Shown one piece after another: positions 35,452 to 43,702 of a stretch of 46,320 bases of DNA (position 1 is the stretch's first letter; each line of letters opens with the position of its first letter). This DNA comes from a virus: positions 1-46,320 of the IMG/VR virus record IMGVR_UViG_3300008113_000217; one strand, 5' to 3'. The translations under genes and the position numbers were made by a program. A model generated the notes under the pieces. That model saw only the letters and a list, made by a program, of their open reading frames with translations, had not been told where the DNA came from and made no database searches.

Positions 35452-36168
35452 TTAATTATTATGATAATCTATTAATTTCCACTCTCCATGTTTTTTTTCT
35501 ACTAATGCTGTACAATTTTCACACCAATCTCCTGAATTGAGGTATTCTTTTTTTATTGCTGGTTGATGGATATGACCACAAATAGCTATGTCACATCCTT
35601 TTTGTTTTGCTAATCGTGTAGCATTATCTTCAAAATCATTTATAAAATTAGTTGCTTTTTTTATACCGTTTTTAATATCTTTAGATATAGAATAATAAGG
35701 TAATCCTTTAAATGATCTCCATCTATTATACCATCTATTTATCCAAAGTGCAATGTCATATCCAATACTACCGATATATGCTAACCATTTTACTTTTGTG
35801 ATAAAAATATCTAACACATCCCCATGAAAAATATAATAACGTGTTTTATTTGATTGGTGAATCCAATCCTCTACAATTTTAATATTTCCAAGATGAAATG
35901 GAAGAAAATCTTTTAAAAACTCATCATGATTACCTCTTATCCAAATAACCTCTGTGTCTGTTTCAGATATTTTTAAAAGTTTTCTAATTATTTTTGTATC
36001 TTTTTTAGTCCATTTAGACCCACGTTTTAGGGCCCATCCATCAATTATATCACCATTTAGTATTAAAGTATCAGTTTCAAGTTTTTCTAAAAATCCTAAG
36101 ATATCATCTCTTCTAGATGCTTTACTTCCTAAATGTAAATCTGATATAATTACTGTGTTATATCTCAT
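35452..36168 (-). CDS. UDP-2,3-diacylglucosamine pyrophosphatase-like phosphoesterase
   Basis: A calcineurin-type metallophosphoesterase with motifs SDLHLGSKASR, NGDIIDGW, WIRGNHDEFL and GHIHQPAIKK at the expected spacing for the LpxH-like subgroup. The shorter start (36168, MRYNTVIISDLHLG) overlaps the upstream stop as ATGA and fits better than the one at 36174. LpxH acts on lipid A precursors in Gram-negative bacteria, so this gene may modify host outer-membrane lipid; a general phosphatase remains possible. It follows the glycosyltransferase gene in a two-gene unit. Confidence 0.75.
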   Translation of the reverse strand: MRYNTVIISDLHLGSKASRRDDILGFLEKLETDTLILNGDIIDGWALKRGSKWTKKDTKIIRKLLKISETDTEVIWIRGNHDEFLKDFLPFHLGNIKIVEDWIHQSNKTRYYIFHGDVLDIFITKVKWLAYIGSIGYDIALWINRWYNRWRSFKGLPYYSISKDIKNGIKKATNFINDFEDNATRLAKQKGCDIAICGHIHQPAIKKEYLNSGDWCENCTALVEKKHGEWKLIDYHNN

Positions 36169-36863
36169 GACCAATACTTATAATCTTGTTTATAAAAATT
36201 ATCATCATTCCTATTAAACCAACATTTTATCATTAGTTTAGCCATATACCAAAATCCTTTACGTTCAAATCGTCTATCTGATGTATAAATATATTGGTTA
36301 AATATTTTAAAATGTTTAGAATTTGCTTTCATTGATAAATGAAAATCCTCAGCAAATTTATCTTCTTCATTAAACTTACCTAGTTCCTTAAAATACTCAG
36401 AATTAAACAACATAAATCCTCCAACAGCAAAAGGAGTCTTGAAAGATATAATCCATTGTACTAGGTCAAATAATTTATATATTAAAGCATATTTTAAATT
36501 ATATGTTGTAATATGGCAAGTAGCTAATTTAATATTCTTATTAACTATTGTTTTTAACATATTTTCTAATGGTATTTTAGATATATCCATATCAGCATCT
36601 AAAAATAAAACATAAGGTGTTTTAACATGTTCAAATCCATTATTACGTGCTATCGCGGGTAAACCACCATTAATTATTTTAATATAATCATTAGTTATAA
36701 AATTAATACCTTTTAAATAATCTAAAGTATCATCATTAGATGAATCAGCTATAATAACATTACAATCGTGATAAGCTAATATTTTAATTAAGGTAGAGGC
36801 TAAACCTACTCCCTCATTTTTACATGGAATAACTATTGTTAAATTGTCTTTAAGAAAACTCAT
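36165..36863 (-). CDS. Glycosyltransferase family 2 (232 aa)
   Basis: GT-A fold signatures: LTIVIPCKNEGVGLASTLIK, then DSSNDDTLDYL and LFLDADMDISK (the D-x-D metal site). C-terminal part ends in a basic helix (CWFNRNDDNFYKQDYKYWS). No membrane anchor visible. Likely modifies a surface glycan or glycosylates DNA/protein; the adjacent LpxH-like gene favours an envelope role. Overlap of 4 nt (ATGA) with that gene implies coupled translation. Confidence 0.8.
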   Translation of the reverse strand: MSFLKDNLTIVIPCKNEGVGLASTLIKILAYHDCNVIIADSSNDDTLDYLKGINFITNDYIKIINGGLPAIARNNGFEHVKTPYVLFLDADMDISKIPLENMLKTIVNKNIKLATCHITTYNLKYALIYKLFDLVQWIISFKTPFAVGGFMLFNSEYFKELGKFNEEDKFAEDFHLSMKANSKHFKIFNQYIYTSDRRFERKGFWYMAKLMIKCWFNRNDDNFYKQDYKYWS

Positions 36864-36868
36864 AACTT

Positions 36869-37888
36869 TTAATTTGATAAAGGAAGTTTAATCGAAGGAT
36901 GATATTGATAGTTTTCTAATTCAAAATTAACTTGACTGTTAATAGCTTCATCTAGTCCTTTATGTTCTAAATTAGCTAGGAATATTGGATTCATTTTTAA
37001 TGTTGGGAGTGGATAAGGTTCTCTAGTTAACTGTTCTTTAATACCTTCTATTTGATTTAAATAAATATGAGCATCTCCTATATTAATAATAAGGTCATCA
37101 GGTACCATATTTACTATTTTGGCTATAATTTCTAATAATAAACCGTAACTTGCTATATTAAATGGTAATCCAAGAGGTACATCATTAGATCTTAAATTAA
37201 CCATTATGCTTAAATAACGTTTTCCTTCTTTTTCAACAGAGTACATTTGCCAAAAGTTATGACAAGGAGGAAGAACCATTTGGTCTAATTCACCTACATT
37301 CCAAGCAGAAACCATTAGTCGTCTTGAGTCTGGGTTTGTTTTGAGTTCGGAGATTAAGTTTTGGATTTGGTCTATACCTTGTTTGCTTATAAATTCTTTA
37401 TAAGGGTGTTTTTCTATTCCATTTTCAACTCTTAAAACAATGGATGTATCTAAATCTATTTGTTTTTCTTCACCCCAACTTCTCCATTGTTTACCGTAGA
37501 TTGGTCCTAATTCACCCCACGTCTTAGCAAACTCATCATCTGTTTTGATTTTGTTGATGAATTCTTCTTTTGTAATTTCAGGACATTTAGGGCATGTTCT
37601 TCTAAACTCATTAATATATCGCGTCCATGCATCACCAACCCAAATAGTATTTCCTTGCTCTAACAACCATTTCAAATCAGTCCGGCCGTTAAGGAACCAT
37701 AATAACTCAGTTACAATTGATTTCCAATGAAGTTTCTTTGTTGTAAGTAATGGAAAACCTTCATTCATACGATGACGTATTTGCTTTCCAAATAATGATA
37801 ATACCTCACCATTACGGGTTTGTTTTTTAGTTCCATACTCTAATATATCTTCTAATAGAGTAATATAGTGTTTATCTAGTGCGTTCAT
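36869..37888 (-). CDS. thyA: Thymidylate synthase
   Basis: A 339-residue ThyA-type enzyme making dTMP from dUMP with methylene-tetrahydrofolate. It carries RNGEVLSLFGKQIRHRM, LHWKSIVTELLWFLNGRTD, GELGPIYGKQWR, the catalytic PPCHNFWQMY, and DSRRLMVSAWNVGEL. The start is set at MNALDK (37888), which overlaps the upstream stop as ATGA, rather than 12 nt earlier. It is longer than the bacterial enzyme because of an insertion near residues 100-145 with a C-x2-C pair (RRTCPKCPEITKEE), a feature of several phage enzymes. It serves phage DNA synthesis. Confidence 0.92.
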   Translation of the reverse strand: MNALDKHYITLLEDILEYGTKKQTRNGEVLSLFGKQIRHRMNEGFPLLTTKKLHWKSIVTELLWFLNGRTDLKWLLEQGNTIWVGDAWTRYINEFRRTCPKCPEITKEEFINKIKTDDEFAKTWGELGPIYGKQWRSWGEEKQIDLDTSIVLRVENGIEKHPYKEFISKQGIDQIQNLISELKTNPDSRRLMVSAWNVGELDQMVLPPCHNFWQMYSVEKEGKRYLSIMVNLRSNDVPLGLPFNIASYGLLLEIIAKIVNMVPDDLIINIGDAHIYLNQIEGIKEQLTREPYPLPTLKMNPIFLANLEHKGLDEAINSQVNFELENYQYHPSIKLPLSN

Positions 37889-38283
37889 CTTTTTATCCAT
37901 TTTCTATCTGAGTTAAGTGTAAATGCACCTATAAAATCATTATCTTTATTCCAATCTTTTGGTGATAATAATGATAGTGTATTTACACCATTAAAATTAT
38001 ATAAGTAATATGTTTCACCAACAATTGGGTCAAATGAAATTTTTGATCCCCAAACCATTAATGAGTCCATATATTCTTTTTGAAGCGTTTCTATTGATTG
38101 AATTATTTCTTCTCGTTGACGATTAAATACATCAATCATTTTTTTAGAAGCTTCATTTTTAACTAAACCAATATCTGGTAGTTCAAATTTTGGTGAACCA
38201 ATAGTTGTTGGATAATGTTTTGTGTTAGCATTATATTCATTTAATTCATCCCAAACAACAATATCTGGTTTCTTTTTATTCAT
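37885..38283 (-). CDS. Hypothetical protein (132 aa)
   Basis: MNKKKPDIVVWDELNEYNAN then FELPDIGLVKNEASKKMIDV, mixed with a basic patch (RQREEIIQSIETLQKEY). C-terminal half beta-rich (GETYYLYNFNGVNTLSLLSP). Soluble, no family recognised. Overlaps thymidylate synthase by 4 nt. Confidence 0.6.
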   Translation of the reverse strand: MNKKKPDIVVWDELNEYNANTKHYPTTIGSPKFELPDIGLVKNEASKKMIDVFNRQREEIIQSIETLQKEYMDSLMVWGSKISFDPIVGETYYLYNFNGVNTLSLLSPKDWNKDNDFIGAFTLNSDRKWIKR

Positions 38284-38458
38284 CTGTCTTAATATATCTA
38301 TCTACTAATTCAACACCCCAATCATTAGCTACTAATAGACCTTTGATTGCTTGAGCTACTTCAGGCATTGTGACATCCCAAGGTAATTCCGCTGTTACTG
38401 TTTTACCATTTGACTTAATGGTAATAATTGTTGGTTCTGTGTTTATCATACTACTCAT
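38276..38458 (-). CDS. Small protein (60 aa)
   Basis: MSSMINTEPTIITIKSNGKT then VTAELPWDVTMPEVAQAIKG, a beta-rich start followed by a helix. Overlaps both neighbours, so part of a coupled operon. The shape (GKTVTAELPWDVTMPEVAQA) resembles small single-domain phage proteins of unknown role. Confidence 0.55.
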   Translation of the reverse strand: MSSMINTEPTIITIKSNGKTVTAELPWDVTMPEVAQAIKGLLVANDWGVELVDRYIKTDE

Positions 38459-38645
38459 GTAATGATTTACTTACTTGTTGATATGATAAACGGATATGGT
38501 TTGCTATTTCATTAAATGAAAATCTTTCTATTTCCATTTTTTTAACTTTAGGACCATTAGGAAATTCTTTTTTTAGAATAGTACTTGCTGTTTTTAATTG
38601 GTGACCTGTAAAACTTCCTAATTTAAACATTTCAAAATATCTCAT
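38451..38645 (-). CDS. Small helix-turn-helix-like protein (64 aa)
   Basis: MRYFEMFKLGSFTGHQLKTA, then FPNGPKVKKMEIERFSFNEI and ANHIRLSYQQVSKSLHE. The last ~25 residues resemble a recognition helix pair (FNEIANHIRLSYQQVSKSL), so a DNA-binding role is plausible. First gene downstream of the promoter at 38663. Confidence 0.55.
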   Translation of the reverse strand: MRYFEMFKLGSFTGHQLKTASTILKKEFPNGPKVKKMEIERFSFNEIANHIRLSYQQVSKSLHE

Positions 38646-38662
38646 AACTATTTATTTTTTGA

Positions 38663-38685
38663 TAAATGTATGAAAGGTATTTTGA
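38663..38685 (-). promoter_or_regulatory. Early-type promoter (TCAAAA-N9-TACATTTA)
   Basis: Drives the HTH-like gene and, through overlaps, the unit down to the LpxH-like gene including thymidylate synthase. Confidence 0.7.
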
Positions 38686-38697
38686 CGAGCAAAATAA

Positions 38698-38715
38698 AAG
38701 CTTCCGAAGAAGCTT
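38698..38715 (-). terminator. 7-bp UUCG-loop terminator
   Basis: AAGCTTC-TTCG-GAAGCTT followed by TTATTTTG on the minus strand, 8 nt after the stop of the 105-residue gene. The extra-stable UUCG loop marks the end of the envelope operon. Confidence 0.85.
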
Positions 38716-38722
38716 ATTTTAT

Positions 38723-39040
38723 TTAATATCTATTTGAATCTATAGGAATAATATTAAAAACCTCTTTAATAACTACTAGTTCATGTTTTGTTGTTTCTAA
38801 TGTAGATTCTAACATTTGTTTTTCTTTTTTTAGTTTACAAACGGCTTCATGTAACTCATCTATTTTTTCCTTTTGACGTTGATCTGCTATTTTTATAATA
38901 GTGTCTGCTTTAGAGATATGTTCTTCATTTTTAATTATCATAACATCAATTTCTGTATCTCTACTATTTTGTTTAGTTGATGTAGCAGTTGTAATTATTA
39001 ATAATAATATTAATGAAATTGAAATTAATGTTGCTTTCAT
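38723..39040 (-). CDS. Membrane-anchored coiled-coil protein (105 aa)
   Basis: N-terminal membrane/signal helix (MKATLISISLILLLIITTAT), then a coiled coil (residues ~50-85, AVCKLKKEKQMLESTLETTK). Structure resembles an inner-membrane spanin (i-spanin) or other periplasm-spanning lysis part. It pairs with the 93-residue coiled-coil gene upstream. No lipobox, so it is not an o-spanin. Confidence 0.6.
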   Translation of the reverse strand: MKATLISISLILLLIITTATSTKQNSRDTEIDVMIIKNEEHISKADTIIKIADQRQKEKIDELHEAVCKLKKEKQMLESTLETTKHELVVIKEVFNIIPIDSNRY

Positions 39041-39318
39041 TTTTGATTCATTTGGGTTAATATTTCAAGTCTAGTTACTGCTACAGCTAGAGCACTGTCT
39101 GAACGTTTAAGAGCTGTTGATAATAAATCTACTTTATTTTCTAAAATAATTATTTTTTCTTCATGTTTGGTAATTTGTGATTGATAATTCATTTTACCAT
39201 CAATATAAAGATAACCAATAACAATTAATGCTATAAATAATAATCCTTTTACTGGATCTTTTGAAAACTGTTCAAAACTAATGGGAGTTTTAGGCATTTT
39301 ATCGTTATTTTTTGTCAT
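39037..39318 (-). CDS. Membrane-anchored coiled-coil protein (93 aa)
   Basis: Cytoplasmic basic start, one membrane helix (~25-40, VKGLLFIALIVIGYLYIDG), then a heptad coiled coil (KHEEKIIILENKVDLLSTAL). Likely N-in with a periplasmic coiled coil, as an i-spanin would be. Overlaps the 105-residue partner gene by 4 nt. A late box lies just upstream. A shorter start at the second Met (MPKTP) is possible. Confidence 0.6.
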   Translation of the reverse strand: MTKNNDKMPKTPISFEQFSKDPVKGLLFIALIVIGYLYIDGKMNYQSQITKHEEKIIILENKVDLLSTALKRSDSALAVAVTRLEILTQMNQK

Positions 39319-39327
39319 TAATTAATA

Positions 39328-39335
39328 ATAAATAT
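39328..39335 (-). promoter_or_regulatory. Putative late promoter box ATATTTAT
   Basis: ATATTTAT 10 nt before the 93-residue coiled-coil gene, between it and the secreted-protein genes. Confidence 0.4.
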
Positions 39336-39358
39336 GTTGATTTTATTGAAGATTAAAT

Positions 39359-39796
39359 TTACTTTAATGCCTCTTGTATTGCCATTTTTAATGCTATTGA
39401 TAACGTGGTTTGTTGAAATGGTACGCCATTATCTAATTCTAATAGCATAGATTTAGCTTGTGTTTTGTATCGTCCTGAGCCAGAGTGCATACTTTTTCCA
39501 ATAGATATAGTCACACGTACCTCAGTTATTTTATTACTGATAGCAAACCCTCCAATACGAAATGTGTTTTCAGGTACACCTATATAAGTTACATTAACTG
39601 TTACAGGTTCACCTGTACATAGTGAATATCCTTTTTCTTGTAATAGATCTTCTGTAATGGCTTTTATTCCAAACAGTACATTTCTGTTTTCTAATTGTTT
39701 AATCTCTGCAGTTGAGTATACAGAATCAATTTGTACACATTGACTTATACCTATAAATGGTATGAATAATAAAATAAAAAATATTAGTTTTTTCAT
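39359..39796 (-). CDS. Secreted beta-rich protein (145 aa)
   Basis: Signal peptide MKKLIFFILLFIPFIGISQ (SQ-type cleavage, as in Bacteroidota Sec substrates), then a beta-rich domain with GEPVTVNVTYIGVP and VRVTISIGKSMHSGSG. The strand-turn pattern resembles small periplasmic/outer-membrane assembly factors; an accessory of the CsgG pore is possible but not shown. Overlaps the next gene by 4 nt. Confidence 0.6.
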   Translation of the reverse strand: MKKLIFFILLFIPFIGISQCVQIDSVYSTAEIKQLENRNVLFGIKAITEDLLQEKGYSLCTGEPVTVNVTYIGVPENTFRIGGFAISNKITEVRVTISIGKSMHSGSGRYKTQAKSMLLELDNGVPFQQTTLSIALKMAIQEALK

Positions 39797-40626
39797 AGTT
39801 TAAAAGTTGTTCCTATTAATATGTTATGCATTACTCCCCATTTTGGGGTTGTATTTATGTTAGCTCTATGAGTTAAGTTTAGTTTAAAATATTTAGACAA
39901 TTTAATTCCTATACAACCACCAGTAATAGCATTAAAAGTAGAAGATGTACTTATATAATCCATACCAATATCATAATAAGGAGAACACATTGTGATGAAT
40001 GCTTCTGATCTAAAATCTATATATTTTGTTATAACAAACTCTTTCTGAGTTATTAAGACTAAATAAGGTACAGCTACAAAATAAGCATCTTTATCAGTAC
40101 TTTTACCATTTGCTACAACTCCAACTCCTATTTGAGTTCCTAAAGTAAGACCTTTAATAATTTTAGGTTCCCAAATTCTAGTTACACTAGCGCCTGTATT
40201 TAATGCCATCCCCATTCTACCAAAATTTATATGGTAATACCAATCTTTATATCTATAATAAACTGAGTATGCCTGTTGAGTTAAATCAAATGTAATAATA
40301 GCATTCACTCCATAACCTTTTTTAAGATTGAGTTTACTCCAACTCAAACTAGTACCAGGTCTAAATGAGAATTCTTCATAAGTTGGACTCCCAACTAACA
40401 TAAAGTCAGCAGCATTATATATTTGATTAGGCTTAATTATTGAACCTCCACCAAATGATCTAGATTGTGACCCAGCTATATTATTTTGAGTGTTACCAAA
40501 ATCTTCACGAGGTGATGATGTAGATTTAACTGGAGGTGGAGGAGGAGGTGGTGCAGGTGGATTTGGCTGTGCAAACATACCTAATGGTAAGAACAATAAA
40601 ATAAAAAATAATAATTTAGTTTGCAT
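39793..40626 (-). CDS. Secreted outer-membrane-type protein (277 aa)
   Basis: Signal peptide MQTKLLFFILLFLPLGMFAQ, then a proline run (PNPPAPPPPPPPVKSTSSP) and a beta-rich body with alternating hydrophobic strands (YYRYKDWYYHINFGRMGMAL), as in outer-membrane beta-barrel or adhesin-like proteins. The proline spacer is unusual in a phage product. Part of the 39.3-46.2 kb envelope operon; overlaps both neighbours. Confidence 0.65.
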   Translation of the reverse strand: MQTKLLFFILLFLPLGMFAQPNPPAPPPPPPPVKSTSSPREDFGNTQNNIAGSQSRSFGGGSIIKPNQIYNAADFMLVGSPTYEEFSFRPGTSLSWSKLNLKKGYGVNAIITFDLTQQAYSVYYRYKDWYYHINFGRMGMALNTGASVTRIWEPKIIKGLTLGTQIGVGVVANGKSTDKDAYFVAVPYLVLITQKEFVITKYIDFRSEAFITMCSPYYDIGMDYISTSSTFNAITGGCIGIKLSKYFKLNLTHRANINTTPKWGVMHNILIGTTFKL

Positions 40627-41767
40627 TTCCTGTTCTTATAATATAAAAGTTTGTTGTTCCGTTTTGAGATGGATTATCAAGTATAGATGTAGATGTACCT
40701 GGGATTGTAGGTCTTAAATCAACTGTATTAGTCTTAATAATATTTGTATTTGTTAGTGTAAAGTATCGAGCAACTGGTACTTTCCATTTTCTTTTTTGTA
40801 TTTGTAAGTATAAATCTGAAACTGAAAACATAGTATCATTATTAATGTCATAACGATAATAATCTCCTGAGTTAGAGGCCCGCTGACTTAAAATAATCCT
40901 AGATAAATCTAACCAATCTGTTGATGTATTACTTATACTAGTGGGTGGTTCAGCTACTATCCTAAATTGGAATGAATTGATATCTAATTCTAATCCAGTA
41001 AATAAATAAGAACCATTAAAAGCTGATAGTTGGGTATTAGTTAACTGCCAAGTAGTATCAGCAGCTGCTGGAGTGAATCTATATGATTCACCTGTACTAA
41101 TACTCCATTGAGATGCATTTTTGCCACCTAATGGAACTACAGTATTAAAATTAGTACTTATTAAACCTGCTGTTGCATTATTACCACTACATAAAGGTTT
41201 ACTTAAATAGTTTATATCAATTACATTGGTTGTTTCATATAATATAAATTGAAATGTATGTAAATTAGTTCTACAACCATAGTGTGGTACTTGAAAAAAT
41301 GATACAACTAACATTCTATTTGGGGCTGATCCTATTGTAGTATAACGAATATTAGATGCCCCTGGTAATAAGTCTTCCCAATCAGCTAGTATAGCGTTTG
41401 TTGGTGAACCAGCATTTGGGATAAATGCAGCTGTATAACCTGTTGTTTGCCCAGCACTAAAACCAATCCAACCATTAGATCCAACATAAAATTGAGTATA
41501 GAAATTATTGAAGTATTTAAATGTGAATCCAATATTAAAGGGTCCATGTGTTGCATCATCAGAAGATTGTATAACAGTGCCCACATTATATGGTTGAGCT
41601 GAGTATGTTGGCTCAGTTATACTATATACAGATGTTCTTTTTGTAAATAATTTAACAGGTATATTTCCAACACCTATATTATTTATATTGAATATAGAAC
41701 CTTGATGTCTAAAATCCTGTGATAAAACACAAATTGGTAGTAATAATAAAAGTAATATTAGTCTCAT
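40616..41767 (-). CDS. Secreted protein with dockerin-like segment (383 aa)
   Basis: Signal peptide MRLILLLLLLPICVLSQ, then ~250 residues of beta-rich, Gly/Ser/Thr-rich sequence with one Cys pair (GCRTNLHTF ... PLCSGNN), reminiscent of secreted adhesins with nidogen-like domains. Residues ~285-325 carry YYRYDINNDTMFSVSDLYLQ, matching the F-helix/Ca-binding-loop pattern of dockerin type I repeats. Dockerins bind cohesins, and the T9SS protein upstream has cohesin-like domains, so the two may pair on the surface. Overlaps both neighbours by a few nt. Confidence 0.6.
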   Translation of the reverse strand: MRLILLLLLLPICVLSQDFRHQGSIFNINNIGVGNIPVKLFTKRTSVYSITEPTYSAQPYNVGTVIQSSDDATHGPFNIGFTFKYFNNFYTQFYVGSNGWIGFSAGQTTGYTAAFIPNAGSPTNAILADWEDLLPGASNIRYTTIGSAPNRMLVVSFFQVPHYGCRTNLHTFQFILYETTNVIDINYLSKPLCSGNNATAGLISTNFNTVVPLGGKNASQWSISTGESYRFTPAAADTTWQLTNTQLSAFNGSYLFTGLELDINSFQFRIVAEPPTSISNTSTDWLDLSRIILSQRASNSGDYYRYDINNDTMFSVSDLYLQIQKRKWKVPVARYFTLTNTNIIKTNTVDLRPTIPGTSTSILDNPSQNGTTNFYIIRTGNAN

Positions 41768-43032
41768 AACGTTAATTTTGCTCCAAACAATAATTGATAA
41801 TTTAATACATTTTCAGTTACTGAATAAGTAGTACCACCAGTTAAACCCATTCTAAATGCTTTTGTAACTGCGTAGTTTATATTTAAAAATGGTATTGCAA
41901 TTGGTTTAGCTTCAAACACTTGTTCGGTATAATATTTCATATAAGGAACATATATAGCTGCTAATATTGCTACAGCATCTATTTTATTTGTTATCTTACC
42001 TCTATACATTCCACCTGCTATTGCTACTGCTGCTGTCATTGGTTGCTTATACATTGTCCCATACACACCAGCTGCTCCGTATAACCAAGTAACCTTTTTT
42101 AAATTATCTATACGTATAAATACTAAAGTATTTGTAAAAGTATTAGGTAGTAATGATACACTGTTAGATACTAAGTCAATATGTTTTCTTTGTGTTTTAG
42201 TTGTTATCCAAGACTTAAATACTGAGACGTTACCAACTTGTGCTTTTATAGTAAAATCAGCTGATGCACCCCAAGATGATTTGCCATCACCTTTCATTCT
42301 AATATAACTAGTTGTTATCCTACTATCTTGTAAATTATCAGATGCTCGTTGAACACCTACAATATCCCCAGTTAATAAAATAGCTGGTTTTTGTCTTTGA
42401 GTTGCTGATGCTTGACTAGTAGTTCTATTAGTACTAGAACCTGTATTAACATTTGTTTCTTGCTCTACCTTTTCATCTTCAACCTCTGTTTTAGGTTTAG
42501 ATTTTTCATCAGTACTGCTGTTGGGGTTAGACGAACCACCGCCACTCCCACCACCAGAATTATTATTGCTTTCATCTTTTTTCTCTTCTTTCTTTTCTTC
42601 TTCTGTTTTACCTTCAGTAGCATTTGCTGCTGATGCTGCTCCTACTGAGGCTGTACCACCAAAATTGCTTACTGTATTTATTAATGTATTTAATGATAAA
42701 ACATTTGTTACAATGACATTAGATATGTTTAAAACATTATCTGTAATTACATCAAATCCAACAGAACCACATGGATTACCTTTACCATATTTACTATAAA
42801 CACCATTTGCCCAAACATCAAATTCTCCACTCTGTAATTGTTGAGGAGTGAAGTTTTGTATTTGACCATAATAAGTTACAGTAACTGGAAAGTTTCCGTT
42901 TTGTGATGGTACTTCAAGTTTTTTAATTTCTTTAGTACAAGGATCAATATATGAATAAGTTATCGTTTGTCCAAACGATAGTGTACTTAAGAAAAGTAAG
43001 ACAACAAGTAAATTATTTTTCAAAAATGCCAT
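41764..43032 (-). CDS. Secreted low-complexity and barrel-like protein (422 aa)
   Basis: Signal peptide MAFLKNNLLVVLLFLSTLSF with FG-type end; residues ~135-215 are Glu/Lys/Ser/Gly repeats (EEEKKEEKKDES, GGGSGGGSSNPNSS), a flexible spacer; the C-terminal ~200 residues have alternating strands (MTAAVAIAGGMYRGKITNKI), as in an outer-membrane barrel. Overlaps the CsgG-like gene by 20 nt and its partner by 4 nt, so translation is coupled. Likely an outer-membrane or surface component. Confidence 0.6.
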   Translation of the reverse strand: MAFLKNNLLVVLLFLSTLSFGQTITYSYIDPCTKEIKKLEVPSQNGNFPVTVTYYGQIQNFTPQQLQSGEFDVWANGVYSKYGKGNPCGSVGFDVITDNVLNISNVIVTNVLSLNTLINTVSNFGGTASVGAASAANATEGKTEEEKKEEKKDESNNNSGGGSGGGSSNPNSSTDEKSKPKTEVEDEKVEQETNVNTGSSTNRTTSQASATQRQKPAILLTGDIVGVQRASDNLQDSRITTSYIRMKGDGKSSWGASADFTIKAQVGNVSVFKSWITTKTQRKHIDLVSNSVSLLPNTFTNTLVFIRIDNLKKVTWLYGAAGVYGTMYKQPMTAAVAIAGGMYRGKITNKIDAVAILAAIYVPYMKYYTEQVFEAKPIAIPFLNINYAVTKAFRMGLTGGTTYSVTENVLNYQLLFGAKLTL

Positions 43033-43702
43033 CTTTAATCATCCTTGTTACAACACGAGAACAACCTGTTTCCAAAGCTTTTCTTGTTGATATACCAACG
43101 GTTGATTGGGCAAATTTCATTTCAATTGATTTTAAAAACGATTGACCGTATTGAGTAGCTTCACCTAAACCAGAACCTACTCTAACTTGTCCTGACTCAG
43201 CGTCTACAAATCTAACTTGTAAACCTAAACGAGTAGTTACTTCTAATTGTTTTTTACCAGCTACAAATGTTTCTTGTTCATCAACTGAGAAGTCATATAC
43301 TTCAATATACACAAAAAACTTAGCTAATTTAATTTTACCTTTACCGTCTAATTTATTTTCAGTAAAACCTTTGTTACTAGCTTGAAACTGCTTAACCATT
43401 TTTAATTTTATCTCTTCCTTATCTTCAGTGAATTCAAAACGGTTAGTACCTTCTAGATAATCTAAAGCAATATTAGTTACACCTAATCCTACATTCTTTT
43501 CTTTAAGTACAGGATACATATTTAAAACATTATCACTAATACCAATAGATAAAATTTGAATTGGTATTTGTTTACCATCATAATCACTTACAGTGGTAAT
43601 AGACTGTTTCTTTTCAAAGTCGGCTTGGTATGTTTCAGTTCTAGTTGTACCACATGACACTAACACCAAAATAACTAAAACAGATATTAATTTATTTACC
43701 AT
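43013..43702 (-). CDS. CsgG-family outer-membrane pore lipoprotein (229 aa)
   Basis: Lipoprotein signal MVNKLISVLVILVLVSC with Cys17 as lipidation site. The mature protein matches the CsgG family pattern: VGLGVTNIALDYLEGTNRFE, then FFVYIEVYDFSVDEQ and TTRLGLQVRFVDAESGQVRV, followed by GEATQYGQSF and a C-terminal helix. CsgG forms a nonameric outer-membrane channel; in E. coli it exports curli subunits. Why a phage encodes one is open: export of phage proteins, or outer-membrane permeabilisation for exit. Family call is from pattern memory. Confidence 0.7.
   Translation of the reverse strand: MVNKLISVLVILVLVSCGTTRTETYQADFEKKQSITTVSDYDGKQIPIQILSIGISDNVLNMYPVLKEKNVGLGVTNIALDYLEGTNRFEFTEDKEEIKLKMVKQFQASNKGFTENKLDGKGKIKLAKFFVYIEVYDFSVDEQETFVAGKKQLEVTTRLGLQVRFVDAESGQVRVGSGLGEATQYGQSFLKSIEMKFAQSTVGISTRKALETGCSRVVTRMIKDGIFEK

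Noticed and set aside
42412-42799. Plus-strand frames over the low-complexity part of the 422-residue gene
   Set aside because: They are antisense images of the Gly/Ser/Glu/Lys repeats (runs of Phe, Leu, Pro and Ser).
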